NCBI GenBank assembly: GCA_036346395.1
Contig: CM070615.1
Location: 24,919,282 to 24,983,281 of the forward strand
Length of the DNA: 64,000 nucleotides
Reading direction: 5' to 3'
Source of the DNA: Hsuehochloa calcarea
Taxonomy: Eukaryota > Streptophyta > Magnoliopsida > Poales > Poaceae
In this document: in pieces, positions 35,901 through 47,053 of the stretch
Numbering within the stretch: position 1 is the stretch's first letter
How the letters are laid out: every line of letters starts with the position of its first letter
Notes under the pieces: model-generated
The model's database searches: none
The model's input: the letters and a program-made list of their open reading frames with translations, nothing else
What the model was told of the DNA's origin: nothing
Made by a program: the position numbers and the translations under genes

Positions 35901-36349
35901 AGGAAGGCGACGGGAGGGGACGACAACCAAATGACGGGCGGGGCCCACCTGGCAGAGAGACGAAGGCACGGCGCGCAGCACGGGCTGGCACGGGAAGAAA
36001 GACCGGGAAGGAATAGAAAATGGGCTAGGAAGAAGATTCGGCCCGACACTGTTTCTGAGATTTTAAATAGATTTTCCTTTTTAGAAAATACATAAAAGAC
36101 AAATAGCAAATAAAAAATAGCAAATGAACTCGAAAAATTCTAGAAAAATTCAGAAAATATATCCAAGCACATAAAACCCAAATAAAATAGTTTTGACCAT
36201 TGTTGACGTTGTCATTAATCCTATTAAATTGTTTTGATACTGAAAGTCCATGTTAAGCTTTATTAAAATTAAAATAAAATCTAAATGGTGAATTTTCCAA
36301 CTACTAACTATTTAAAAGATTTTTAAGATAAAAAAATAGGGTTATTACA
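32997..36349 (-). mobile_element. Solo LTR of the long Gypsy family, inserted into a sister copy
   Basis: About 3.35 kb, TGTCAGGACCC...GGGTTATTACA; on the minus strand it begins TGTAATAACCC. The flanks are ttttg on the left and ttttt on the right, a probable 5-bp duplication with one change. The sequence on either side (tggttattttg, then tttttcaaaaagtag) rejoins into the same position of the outer LTR. It contains cgactacctggtcgtagaag-type short repeats near 34930-35000 and a GC-rich block at 35100-36000. There is no coding content. Confidence 0.75.
34886..35012. repeat. Short degenerate tandem repeats (gactac..gtcg..aagg)
   Basis: Five or so copies of a cgactacctggtcgtagaagg-like unit of about 26 bp lie in tandem. 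A related gttcgactacacgtggtcgg array lies at 2565-2720 in the family member at 1634-3909, so the array is an old feature of this LTR family. Confidence 0.75.
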
Positions 36350-38890
36350 TTTTTCAAAAAGTAGATATTGACAGTAAATACAATAAGTAGATTGCAATAA
36401 ATTAAAAGACAATGAATAACTAAGTAAACATTTTCTATGAAATAACCAGTGAATTTCTCATTCACTTTCCGACCAAACCACCAAGTGAACATCTCATCCA
36501 CCAAGCGAACATCATATTCACCAAGTGAACTCCCCATTCACCTTCCGACATATTTTAATAAAAACTCTATCTCACGTGTGTAATCCCCGAGCATTATCCA
36601 TAATCAGGGATACGGATGCTTAAACAGTTTTAACTCTGCAAAGGTTGTACAGCTTTACCCACAAGAGATAAATCAACTTATAATGTCTAATTGCACTTCC
36701 ATAGGTGTGCGACTAAGTGATTTTCATGAGATTTTTACAAAGCTCCTTCTTAACCCAATTCTGTCCACTAAGATTTCAACATTGAATGTCTTTCTGACCA
36801 GACAGAACCCCCCACCCGCCCCCTCTTGCGCCATTGTGAGTATACGTACATCTCGTAACTCACGCTTCAAATACATAACCGAAATTAAGACTTGTTAATT
36901 AGTTAGCCAAGTCTGTCTCATACTGGACTAATGGTTGTACAACATAGACCAGTTCAATGGCGCACAAGATTAAGTCCTTAATAATTACTCAAGCAAGTCT
37001 ACCACAACCCAACAATGTGCTACCTGCACCCCCTTTACTGCACAATCGCTAGCTTGAGCGGAAATCATTTTGTTCAACCAAGACCAATGGCATACCTTGC
37101 CATGGCATAACAAATTTTAACAACAGTGGCAACCCACCATAATTCCAAATCTCATTAAGTCAATTTAACATTACTGAACAAGTGACATGAGCCCATCGTA
37201 CAACTAAGCATGAATAAGCATCTCTACGATACCTATGTTAGTGATACAAATAAGTCCAACTAAATAATGACCAACCTATGGTGATAAATGATTCATGGTA
37301 TTCAAATAATCAATGGAGGTATAATGGCAAATAGACGATTAACTATTCCCAAAAACAGTTAATATAAAAGTAGCATGCACATTTTAATATAAAACAAGAT
37401 ACTTTTGAAAACACATGTCCAATATGATAAATGGATTACGATTTGTCTTCTCTTTACTCAGTTATCATACTTGTATCTTCAAAACTTGCTTCTGCTCCTG
37501 CTCCTTGAAACATATCGTTTGAACGAGAGAGAAAACAATAGACAAAACACAAATAAAACAAAAATAAATTCAAATAAAATCCAAAAACATCAAAACCAGC
37601 TCTAAAAGAAATAACTTGGTTTTAGATGAATTTAGAAACTTGAACGGACTAGATCGGAGTTTGGACAAAGCAGAACGGACTCTCAGAAGATTTGTCGAAA
37701 AAGGAAAAAGAGAGATAGAAAAGAATATTCTTTGACTGGAAAGGAAAAAGAAAAAAGATACTGACAAGTGGGACCTACCTGTAAGTGAAAGAGAGAGAGG
37801 AAGAGAGATTGACAAGTGGGCCGGGCTGAGAGAGAAAGAGAGAATGACAAAGGGACCCACGTGTAAAGGAGAGAGAGCCAAAGGGAACAAAAAGAGCAGA
37901 TGGCGGTGTGGCTCTGGCGCACAGTGGCAACGGGCATGACGATGAAAACGGGTTGCCGGCGAGGGGAGGAAGATTTGGGCGGCGGTGACGCGGCAAGACC
38001 GGCAGCGAGGTGGTGGCAATGGTGGCAGAGAAGAAGGCTCGAGTCCGCGGCAAAAACAGCAAAGCAATGGTGTCGGTGTCAATGGAGGTGAGCACGGATT
38101 TGCGGCGGCGAGAGGAACTCAACGGCTTGGGAGAGGAACTCAATGGTGACTTGGGAGAAGATGGATGGTGAAGGCAATGGCGACAATGGAGAGATGGTGA
38201 CTCGGAAGAGAACAGGAGGCAACGAGATGATGTGCGGAGAAGATGGATGGTGAAGGCAGCTCAGCACGACAATGGAGAGATGGCGAATAGGAAGGGATCG
38301 ATGAGGTGCACACCACGTGGAACGTGACAAGGCGAAATCGATGGCGGCAAGAGCACAGACGGAGGCTCAACGGCGTTGACAAGGCGGGTCCACTTGAACA
38401 AGAGAGAAGGGAGAGTTGTTTGGTGGCAAGGTCGAGGAGAATCCGAGTGGAGGACAATGGCGACGTCGTGACCGGCTCAGACACAGGGACAACGTCATGC
38501 GCAAGGAGGAAGGATGAGGTCGGCTGACAAGGAGGAGGAGGAGGGAGGTTGTTTGGTGGCAAGGTCGAGGAAGGAGGGCCGGGGGAGCAAATCTGCGGCA
38601 GGTGGGTGGGGAGGGAGGAGGCGGATCCGGGAGGAGGAGCGAGGAGGTGGGGCGCAACACAGGAGGAGGAGGGTGGCGGCCGGGGGCGGAGGCGTCGAGG
38701 AGGAGGGTGCTAGAGGAGGGAGGAGGGTGCGGCGCGGGGGAGGAGGAGGAGGACGCGGCGGGGCAGGGCGGGAGGAGGATGCGGGGCCCCAGGAGGAGGA
38801 GATGAGGACGGAGGCGGAGCACCGACGCCGGGAGAAGGAGGAGGGAGCTAGGGTTCGGGCTGGGGGCACGGTGGGAGGGGGTTTTGATCA

Positions 38891-39004
38891 AGTGGCAAAA
38901 GCGGGTAATTACCCCTCAACTTTGGTAGTAAAGTTGGAACGGGTGTTATGGAAAGCTGAGGAAGCTACCCCGCGGCAACTTTCGGCTTCCTACTTTTTCG
39001 TGTT
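38891..39004. other. Junction between LTR remnant and gene fragment
   Basis: Unassigned bases between the GC-rich LTR tail and the recognisable ribosomal-protein fragment. They may be intron of the broken gene. Confidence 0.3.
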
Positions 39005-39479
39005 ATGGACGACTTCTCACTTCGAAAAAAAAACCGGTACGAAAAGCCTCTCGTTTTGGAACGGCTCCAAACAGACCATTTGGTCTTCGAGGACCTCGGA
39101 GTTCTTAGCCACGTGACAAAGAACATTGTGAACTATATAAGCCAGATGGAGGACACAAAGGTGGTGTTTTTGGTTGATGGAGGTGATATCGATAAAAAGC
39201 TGAAGCTGGCTTCTCAAAATCTCCGTTATGTGAACGTGCTTCCTCCAATTGTAAGTGACTGACTACTACTTTATGAATCTTGGGCAACGTCTACAGCTTT
39301 GCCTGCCTGATATTTTTTCGTAATCCCATGAACAAGGGCATGATACATAAGAAATTTTTTTTTTAAAAAACACGTAGGGCCTCAACGTTTACAGCATCCT
39401 ACAGCATGACACTCTCGTAATGACTCGAGATACTGTGAATTGGATCGCTGAGCGGATGCATACCCCCATCAGCCGCTAG
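39005..39479 (+). pseudogene. 3' fragment of an organellar-type ribosomal protein L4 gene
   Basis: Two exon-like pieces encode the C-terminus of a bacterial-type L4, the large-subunit protein used by mitochondria or plastids. The first, from about 39074 to 39250, reads VFEDLGVLSH-x-TKNIVNYIS, FLVDGGDIDKKLKLASQNL, YVNVLPPI. A GTAAGT donor follows at 39251. The second, after TAG at 39377, spans 39378-39479 and reads GLNVYSILQHDTLVMTRD to a final HTPISR-stop. Joining keeps the frame. The whole N-terminal half of L4 is missing; upstream is LTR DNA. I read it as a truncated or captured copy. If the rest existed elsewhere upstream it would have to lie beyond 24 kb of retroelements. Confidence 0.7.
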
Positions 39480-40176
39480 CAATTCTTGCAATGTGGGTTA
39501 ATTCCTCCATGCTCCAGGCAATGTGGGTGATGAAGTGAAGGTAGATCCAACAGTTTTTTGTTCAGAATTGCTGTCGTCTATAGCAATTGGTCATTATATC
39601 GATCCTTTTGAGGTTACATGCCATGTTTTGTATCAATATGAAAAAGATGGAACGGATGGATGGCATCAAATGTCATGTACTCATCATGGCATCTGAAGTT
39701 GCAATAAGATCGTTTTTTTAGAAAGTTGATGTGATTTATTACTCTCTCTTTTTTTCTCCATTTGCATTTGTAAGTTGTAACTACCCTATTTGGAACCAAA
39801 ACTAGGATCTGAATGTCAAATTACTTGTCGAAAATACTGTCTGAATTTAGAAGTCACATTGCCTCGGTGGCAGGAAAAAGCTTGCGTGCCACCGGCATGT
39901 TCGGTGCAGCAAGGTGGATCGGAAAAAGGAAGAGTAGCTTCTGAACCGTCGTGTCATGAGAGCACCATTGAATCTGATAATTTTCATTTCTAATTAATAC
40001 AAGCCAGAGCCCAGAAGGCAGAAACCATCCTCTGCTAAAGACGGCAGCAACCGCCACCCAAACAACCCAAAAGGAAGGGAAATCCCTCCAAAAAATAGCC
40101 TCTCCCGCTTCCTCTCCCTCCTCCCTCCCCATTTCTACCTCCCCGCGCCGCGGATGCGCACGTGCCACCCCCCACC
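39480..40176. other. 3' tail of the L4 fragment and upstream region of the next gene
   Basis: AT-rich sequence to about 40000 with no gene, then a pyrimidine-rich 5' UTR-like stretch (ctcccgcttcctctccctcc) just before the start codon at 40177. An upstream ATG at 40154 is in another frame and overlaps the main start. No clear TATA box was identified. Confidence 0.4.
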
Positions 40177-42845
40177 ATGGCCGACGCCGGCGGTCCCCAG
40201 CCCCCTCTCTGCCCCCTCTGCGGCCACCCCACCGCCTCCGCCTGCCCGCCGTCGCTGACGCCGCCGCTGAAGAGGAAGCCGCCGCCCGAGGCGCCGCCCG
40301 CGGTGGTGCGGGTGGAGATCGGCGACGAGGCGGCGGCGCTGCGGGAGGCGCTGGCGCGGCAGCACGCGGCGCTGGGGGAGCTGCAGGCCGAGCTCGACGC
40401 GGGCGCGGCGCGGCCGCGGGCGCCGCCAGCGAGGCCATGACCATGATCCTGCGCCTGCAGCGGGAGAAGGCCGAGGCCATGATGGAGGCACGCCAGTTCC
40501 GCCGCTACGCCGAGGAGAAGATGTCCCACGACGCCGCCGAGCTCTCCGCGCTCGAGGATGACCTCGCCAAACGCGACGCCGGGCTGCGCGCGCTGCGGTC
40601 CCGCCTCGGCGCCGCCGCCGCCACCGCGTCGAACGCTTCCTCCCCGTACGTCGGCTCCTCGCCACGCCACCCTTCCACGCCGCCGCCAACCGCCGCCGCG
40701 GCGGCGGCGGCGGCGGGCGGATACTACCCTGCGCTGCGGTGCTGCATCGACCACCCGCCGACCGCGTCCGAGGCGGACGCGCTCGACGTGCAGACCCCGC
40801 GCAACCACCTCACCCCCCTCCCTCACCGCGTCCACCTACTCGAGCGCCCGACGACCACCACCACGCCCATCATCCGCGTCGCTCCGGGCTCCGCCTTCCC
40901 CCGCCACGCGCGCGCCTTTTCCGACTCCGACAGCCTCGACTTCTACGACGGCGAGTACTTCCCCGACGACGACTGCGGCACCAGCGACCGAGTCTACACC
41001 GTCGATGCCATCCACGGCCGCCGCGCCCCTCTGGCCGTGCCCGAGGGCTCATACTGCGGCGGCACGCCGGCTGGGAGCGACTGCTGCGGCGGCGCGCCGT
41101 GGGCGGAGGACGAGGAGATGCGCCGTCTCAGCGCGCGCCTGCAGGCGCTGGAGGCGGACCGGGAGACCATGCGCCAGGCCATCATCTCCATGGGCTCCGA
41201 GAAGACGCAGGTCGTTCTACTCAAGGAGATCGCCCAGCAGCTCTGCAGGGAGACCGCGCCACCGCTGCCAGCCGTAACCGTCGCGCAGCACCACTACAAG
41301 GGGGGCGCCGCACCACCGGCCATGACCGTCACCGTGCCACCGCCGCAGCCGCCGGTGGTTATGCACAGGATGGTGATCAAGAGGCAGCCATTCACGAGGA
41401 CATCATACTTTGCTGCAGTGGTCAAGGTAATCTCGTATGATCTTACAAATGCTCAGGAAATCTAGCTTGTTCAGTATGTTAATTGCCTTGGAGTTAGGAA
41501 AGCTATTGCATTGTGTCATTAGCCATTACAATGTTTTATATATGCAATGCAGCAATGTGCATAACCAACAGGAAATATTTTGTGAACCAGAATAGTTTAT
41601 CAGTGAGGCAATGGGAGTACGAATTGTTTGGTGTTGTTCAGAATGCACAGAAAGGGTATAAGTGGTTTGCTTTGACACCTGTTGTATCTTGAAGATTCCA
41701 TGAATGTGGCGCCATTGCTTTGTTAAAATGCTTCAATTCTCCATGGAAGCAATTTATACGCTTACCAGTAATCATGTTTATTGAGTTTACTGGTTGTGAA
41801 ATCCTGCTTACACATCTATATCTTAAAAGGTTGCTAAGTTTGAACTCTATTTTTTTTTGTGAATGCAATGAGACTATATTAATTACAAGGAACAGTCTTT
41901 CATAGTTTCTAAAATAGTGTTTCTTTAGTAATGGAAGTATTGTTCTCACTATGGATATAGAGATTTCATCATTGTTTAGGAGCATACTTTTTTTTGTTAT
42001 GATGATGATTATAGGATGTAGTTTCATGTGACTGCCATTTTTTACCTGTTTTGTTTGCTTATATTACTGAACTTATGAAGTGCCGTTGTCTTGCCTCTGT
42101 GATTTAAATATTTTCCTATTGAATTATATGCACATAAACTCTAGTAAGACTTGTTTCATCTTTTGGATATCATTGACCAATAGCATCATGCGGTAACATT
42201 TCTTTAATTTAACAAGTTTAGTTCCATTGTGATCACTACAAAGCTCTGTTTTCTTTGTGACTCCGATTCATGACATTATCATTCTCAATGTCTTTTACCA
42301 GGAATGTACCAAATGAGAACTAGTCTTAAAGTAGGATAATGGTAACTAGCAACTTTAGCATTGAATTGCATGTAGAAGGTCCAAACGTTTACCAAAAGCC
42401 ACCAACACTTTTTTAAAAAAAATATGTAAACACAGAAATAGCTAGCGGCTGAAATTAGAGTTCTCATTATCCTATTTTCAGGGTACTTCCTACTGGATAT
42501 GCTCTCCATTTTACCAAATTCTATCATTAAACATGGCTGCTTTGACAAGTAACAACCTATTTTTAAAAAAGTTTCTTGAAAATGGAACCTGATTAGCTTG
42601 CTTTTAATTCTCTTGCAGTGGGTCGCATCAATCATTTGGTGGCGAAGGAAATCATCCCGTATCAAGTGAGATTATCCTAGTAATCTCAGTTACTTTCGTT
42701 GCGCATTGTTCTCTGTTTACCGTTGTTATTCACGGATGGCAGGTACCCCATTGGTCAGTGCGGTAAGAACGCCGGGTTGCTGCTGCTGCTCGACAAGGCT
42801 CCCAAGGCAGGGCACGGGCATCAGAGATTTCCCAAGAGAATCTAG
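40177..42845 (+). CDS. GTD-binding (DUF593) myosin-binding-type protein, apparent frameshift
   Basis: Proteins with this domain bind the globular tail of plant myosin XI and tether it to vesicles or other membranes. The start ATG at 40177 has a good context (ccaccATGG). The N-terminus has a CPLC motif, then Pro-rich sequence. The coiled GTD-binding region begins ALREALARQHAALGELQAEL and continues, in another frame, from SEAMTMILRLQREKAEAMME to DDLAKRDAGLRALRSRL. The shift falls at about 40395-40412 in a GC-only stretch: frame 1 stops at 40438 and frame 3 is open upstream and down to 41426. One extra G in the gcgggcgcgg run would heal it. Exons by splice signals: 40177-41426, 42619-42665, 42743-42845, about 465 residues, ending HQRFPKRI. 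If intron 2 is retained, the protein ends KSSRIK at 42669. It converges on RPC9, with 0.7 kb between the stop codons. Confidence 0.75.
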
Positions 42846-43542
42846 TAGATTCCATCCATCATGAATATATACGGTACGTCCCATTTTGTTTGTGAAACAA
42901 AGATGGCTTTCGCATTGTTGTCGCTTTCGCCCTTCTTTCGATGACGTTGATCGTGTCTGACAATGTAGTTTGCAAATGGAGGCCATTTGTCGTTGATGAT
43001 TCTTGTCTGTGCGATTCTTCGTATGTTGCTTTGATGTTTTTGGCTTTGCGCCTTAAGTATGAAACGGATGCGTTGTACAGGGTAGGTAACCAGTGGAGCA
43101 TTGTACACAGTGTTCATGAAGATTTAATCACGACAGGTTTAACATTGCAGAACCTCCCCTTGGAGACACTGCTAACTTCGCAATTAGGCGATGCCTGGTG
43201 CTACTCTTGATTTCAATCTTTGCCACTTGGGCAGCTTGTTGGACCTCTCAGCAGGTGCATGCTGTACGATTTACGCGAGGGTTATGAATCGAGTTTACAG
43301 CATCACATTGTGACAAAATGCTAGATTTTGGGTGGCTCATCCCCACATGGGAACAACAGAAGAAGGGAGTCGTCAATTATCGTTTCTAACATGGATATCT
43401 CAAACAAGACAGTCTTCTGCCAAATCTCTAAGAGCTGCTGCTCTAGAACACGTATGCGCACAAAAGTTACAGGAAATATCGACCATTAGTATTTCATGTT
43501 GAGAATCCCACTTTTCAGATTGTTCCTCACATCCGCATTTAC
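42846..43542. other. Intergenic or 3' UTR between convergent genes
   Basis: It probably contains the 3' UTRs of both neighbours. There is no coding evidence; the plus frame at 42941-43210 lacks any known motif. Confidence 0.4.
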
Positions 43543-45389
43543 TCAATCATCGCTTCTGACTTTGGAGGGGGGTGGAGGCAAAACCTCATTTACTAGCTCC
43601 AAAAATTCCTGAACTCGTTCATCTTCGTTGTGTGCTTGTCCTTGCTCGTCCTTGGAAAATCGTCTCCCACACTCCTCTATCATCTGCAATGGGGTGATAA
43701 ACCGAATATATTAGGGAGATCTTAACAAAGAAATATATTAAGGAGAGGAGATAAGGCAAAAAATGACATAGCAAATTGCAATACTTCTTTGTGAAAAAAA
43801 TTACTCTAACAGAAAACATCTCACTCAAATTCTCTGGACAGGCCAGTTTCATAATGATCAGATAAACCTTCCTAGAGTGATCAATGAGTAGTTATTGGAA
43901 TGAACGAGTACCTGGTACCCAACACGCTTGAATAAAAAGATTTTGCATGCACATTTACAGGATTGGTGAGGAAGACCCCCAAAGAGCTTACCCAAACTAA
44001 CTAATTTTCTTTGTCAATTATTCCAAGGGAAACCCAAAGCATCATTGAGATGCATGCACGCACGCGTGCATAAAGTACACAATTGTAAACATTCAGGTTC
44101 ATTTGCTTTTTATTTAGAATCAAGTCTTGGCTCCTGAATTGGACAATGCCCAGTTTTTCTTCTCCACTATGCTGAACTTTAAATAAACTAATATCATAGC
44201 AAGTACCAGGTAGTATAGTAAAGCATTTTCATGGTATACCAAACTATCAATAATCTTAGTTTGCAGCGACTAAGTAAAATAGCACAATTAAAATTCATGT
44301 CCAATATCAGCAAGATAAAACATGACAGTACCGCATAGGCATCAGCAGCCGAGGATGGTCTCCAGTTGATTACATTTAGCTTGTCAGCATTTGTAAGCTT
44401 GAAACTCTCACATCTCTTTGCAAATTCACTAATTGATTCCCTTGTCTGGTTGCAAGCAGGAGTTTTCAAGAGGTACTCATATACCTGGGGGTCACAACGA
44501 TGACAATGAGATCAGTTTAGGCGTAAAAAAAGAACATAGACGAAAGCATCAGAGAAATATTTGATCACCTTACACTCTGATGCAGTAACAGCCCCCAAAC
44601 ATCCCATGGGATCAGTTTTTGCACCTCTAGATCGTAAGAAGTCAAAAACTTCAAAGTTTGTAAGAAACCCTGCATTTGCTTTCTCTCTGCAGAACAATGG
44701 TGAACATCGGCTGTTCAGAACTTTAAACTTGACAACAGCTCTGTGTGATAAAGATCTGCAATCCAGTCCTCAATACATTTGGGTTGTTCATATCATTGAC
44801 TGACACATTTCGAGCTTACTCCAGGACACCCCAGGAAATAGAACACTCGGATTCATCTTTAAAATTCGACATTCAATACTAATTCAAAACAGGAAAAGCT
44901 AGCACGATATATTATCGCCCATTTATCATTCAAAACTCTCGAGAAATAAACCAACAAACCCCCAAACAGATTTCTGTTAAACCTCCTGGTTGAACTCAGG
45001 AATCAACAAGAAACCTAGAATCATGCATCCACGCACCCCAACGGTTCCAACTTCTGATTGAAGGCGGAACTAGCCCGCCGGCTAACCTCGTAGCATCTTA
45101 CGACAGCAATATGCTTAGTACACATTTCTCCTATCGCATAAGTGCTTCAATGGACATGATGAACGGGGTATCCGAGGTGCCCATTACAAAAGAAGACAGT
45201 GTACCTCTTTATCCCCCGAGAAAATTCACAACAGATACGATGTACAACTACAAGAACGGCATAGCGCACGACTATACGGGAGTAATTGGCAACAAATGCT
45301 GCACAAAAGATGTTGTTGATGGACAAGCATGCGCATAATAATTAAGAGCAGACAAGTTGGCAAATATAAAAAAACACGCACATCTTCAT
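43543..45389 (-). CDS. RPC9: RNA polymerase III subunit RPC9 (CRCP/C17)
   Basis: This is a stalk subunit of RNA polymerase III. With RPC8 (C25) it helps initiation at tRNA and 5S genes in the nucleus. Four coding exons read on the minus strand: 45389-45382 (8 nt, ATGAAGAT before a GTGCGT donor), 44686-44569, 44484-44332 and 43683-43543. All junctions are GT-AG and keep frame, giving 139 residues, the usual size. Features include EKANAGFLTNFEVFDFLRSR at the N-terminus, TASECKVYEYLLKTP, NQTRESISEFAKRCESFKLT, then LNVINWRPSSAADAYAMIEE, the conserved 'N-I-x-N-x-RP-x-S' end of the HRDC-like fold. An acidic and Pro-rich tail ends at SKVRSDD. The tiny first coding exon makes the start easy to miss. 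A GGA minisatellite begins only about 200 bases upstream of the ATG. Confidence 0.9.
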
Positions 45390-45485
45390 TCCTGCAGCAG
45401 GGAGCGCGGATGGGAAGGGAGTGAAGATTGTGGCGAGGCGGAAGCGCGACCCCAGACGACCTCCCCGGGACTCTTCCCCTGCAAG

Positions 45486-46678
45486 TAGGCCTGGAAACGA
45501 GCCAAGCCAAGCTCGGATGTAACGGCGGCTCGGCTCGGGAACGAGCTGGCTCGCGAGCCGCCGGTGGGGAGCAGAGCGGCAAACCGCAGAGCCTACCGCA
45601 CGGCGCCCAAAGCGGTGAAGCGGCGGATGGAGGAGCGGCGGATGGAGGAGGCTACGGCGGGGCGGAGGATGAAGGAGTGGCGGCGGACGACGGGGCGGTG
45701 GGGTGGAGGATGAAGGATGAAGGAGCGGCGGCGGAGGACGGGGCGGTGAGGCGGAGGATGGAGGAGGGGGCGGCGGAGGGAGGAAGGAGCGCTGGGGCGC
45801 TGGGACGCTGGGGCGGAGGACGTCGGGGCAGCGGATGGAGGAGGCGACGGCGGGGTGGTGGATGGAGGAGACGGCGGGGTGGCGGATGGAGGGGAGCGGC
45901 GATGGAGGGGAGCGGCGGGGTGGCGGATGGAGGGGAGCGGCGATGGAGGGGAGCAGCGGGGTGGCGGATGGAGGGGAGCGGCGATGGAGGGAGCAGCGGC
46001 GGGGTGGCGGATGGAGGGGAGCGGCGATGGAGGGGTGGCGGATGGAGGGAGCGGCGATGGAGGGAGCGGCGGATGGAGGGATGGAGGGGTGGCGGATGGA
46101 GGGGAGCGGCGATGGAGGGGAGCGGCGGGGCGGGGGGAGCGGCTCGAATAGAGCTCGATGGGAATTGGGCTGGTTGAGTTCGGAGGATGCTCTTCGCAAA
46201 ACACGCAGGGGGTTTGATGCAAAAGAGGGGTGAGGGTGGGAGGCCGCCCGCCCGCATCGTGGCCGTGGCTTCGCTATCGGGCGGCTCCAGGCGGTTTGAG
46301 TGAAAACAGTTGCTACAAGCATAAAAACTCTTGCTGAGTTTAATCAAAACTAAATAGAATTACCTAAGTATAGGGCCATGCCACGGCAGGTTTGGCAATA
46401 TTTTACATTTTTACGCAAAGTTTTCAACCCAAACGTTATGGAGCCAAGTCTAAGTTTAATCGAGCTTGACTTATTTTGATTTAGTATCATCTTATTTATA
46501 GAATTATAGTTTAGAAACAATTTTATTATTGAACTAACGAGACAAGCCAAGTTGACACTAAGCGTGATCGTGTTTCATTCGAAATCGACTCATTTCAATC
46601 GTGGAATAGAAACGAGTATAGTCGGAACAATTTTGAACCACCCACAAGCCCATTGAACAAACATTTTTGCCGGCCCTA
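45486..46678. mobile_element. Possible hAT-like element carrying a minisatellite
   Basis: The left end taggcctggaaacgagcc and the reverse complement of the right end (tagggccggcaaaaatg) look like diverged hAT-type terminal inverted repeats. Inside the left end is a gctcggctcgggaacgagct stretch common in grass transposons. No 8-bp target duplication was found (cctgcaag against gtttaggc), so the boundaries are tentative. It fills the space directly upstream of RPC9. No transposase is present. Confidence 0.35.
45600..46145. repeat. Purine-rich minisatellite (GGAGCGGCGATGGAGG type)
   Basis: Many copies of tggcggatggaggggagcgg followed by cgatggaggggagc, with units of roughly 20 and 40 bp, run over about 550 bases. 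The plus strand is almost entirely G, A and scattered C/T with G-runs. Long frames on both strands (up to 326 codons) are by-products of the repeat. Confidence 0.9.
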
Positions 46679-46690
46679 GTTTAGGCGTAC

Positions 46691-47053
46691 GAAGAACAAT
46701 TTTATTATTTAACCCACTTTTTTAATTTATTTTTATTACTAACCACTCCCCAACTTTATTTCTAAATCTAACCCTTTTGACCACGTCATCACCCTTACGT
46801 GACAAGATAACACTACCACACGCGGAATAAATCTAGCTAAACGACACTTAACCCATGGTGTGACCAAACAATACTGTCACGCCGCTAATAGTGGAGTGGC
46901 AAAATTTAATCACCCTATAGTGACTGGCATAACAATGTTGTTTGATCACACCGTTAGTAGTAGCGTGATCGAAAGGATCAAAGTTGGAAAGAAAGTTGGG
47001 TAAGGAATTAGTAATAAAAATAAATTAAAAAGTGTTAAATAATAAAAATTGCT
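46691..47053. mobile_element. MITE with 75-bp terminal inverted repeats
   Basis: 46697-46765 (caattttattatttaaccca, continuing through ttatttttattactaacc) is the inverted match of 46985-47051 (reverse complement caatttttattatttaacac, continuing ttatttttattactaatt). The internal 220 bases contain gtgtgaccaaacaa and ttgtttgatcacacc, a second inverted pair. The total is about 360 bp with no coding content. The target duplication is not clear. Confidence 0.8.

Larger units (their letters stand above)
15058..38890 (-). mobile_element. Outer long Gypsy LTR, split by two insertions
   Basis: The pieces are 15058-15204, 32672-32996 and 36350 to about 38890. The first piece starts TGTCGGGTCC and shares tctgtgtattctg with the start of the complete family member at 32997. 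The second resumes with 'accttatggtcaa', matching that copy near 33155. The third resumes exactly where the second broke off and carries the gtgtaatccccgagcat and cccacaagagataa blocks, a pyrimidine-rich minus strand and a GC-rich end. The AT-rich terminus ending in TTACA is missing, so the 3' plus-strand side is truncated near 38.9 kb. No 5-bp duplication can be checked. Confidence 0.65.

Noticed and set aside
38367..38891. Long overlapping frames on both strands (174 and 200 codons)
   Set aside because: Extreme G-rich strand bias in the LTR end gives open frames by composition. No motif is present.
40135..40835. Long minus-strand frames opposite the myosin-binding-type gene
   Set aside because: GC-rich antisense shadows of a real coding exon, rich in Arg and Gly with no domain.
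45342..46322. 326-codon minus-strand His/Pro/Ser-rich frame
   Set aside because: It is repeat-encoded by the GGA minisatellite. Its residues follow the 20- and 40-bp units.
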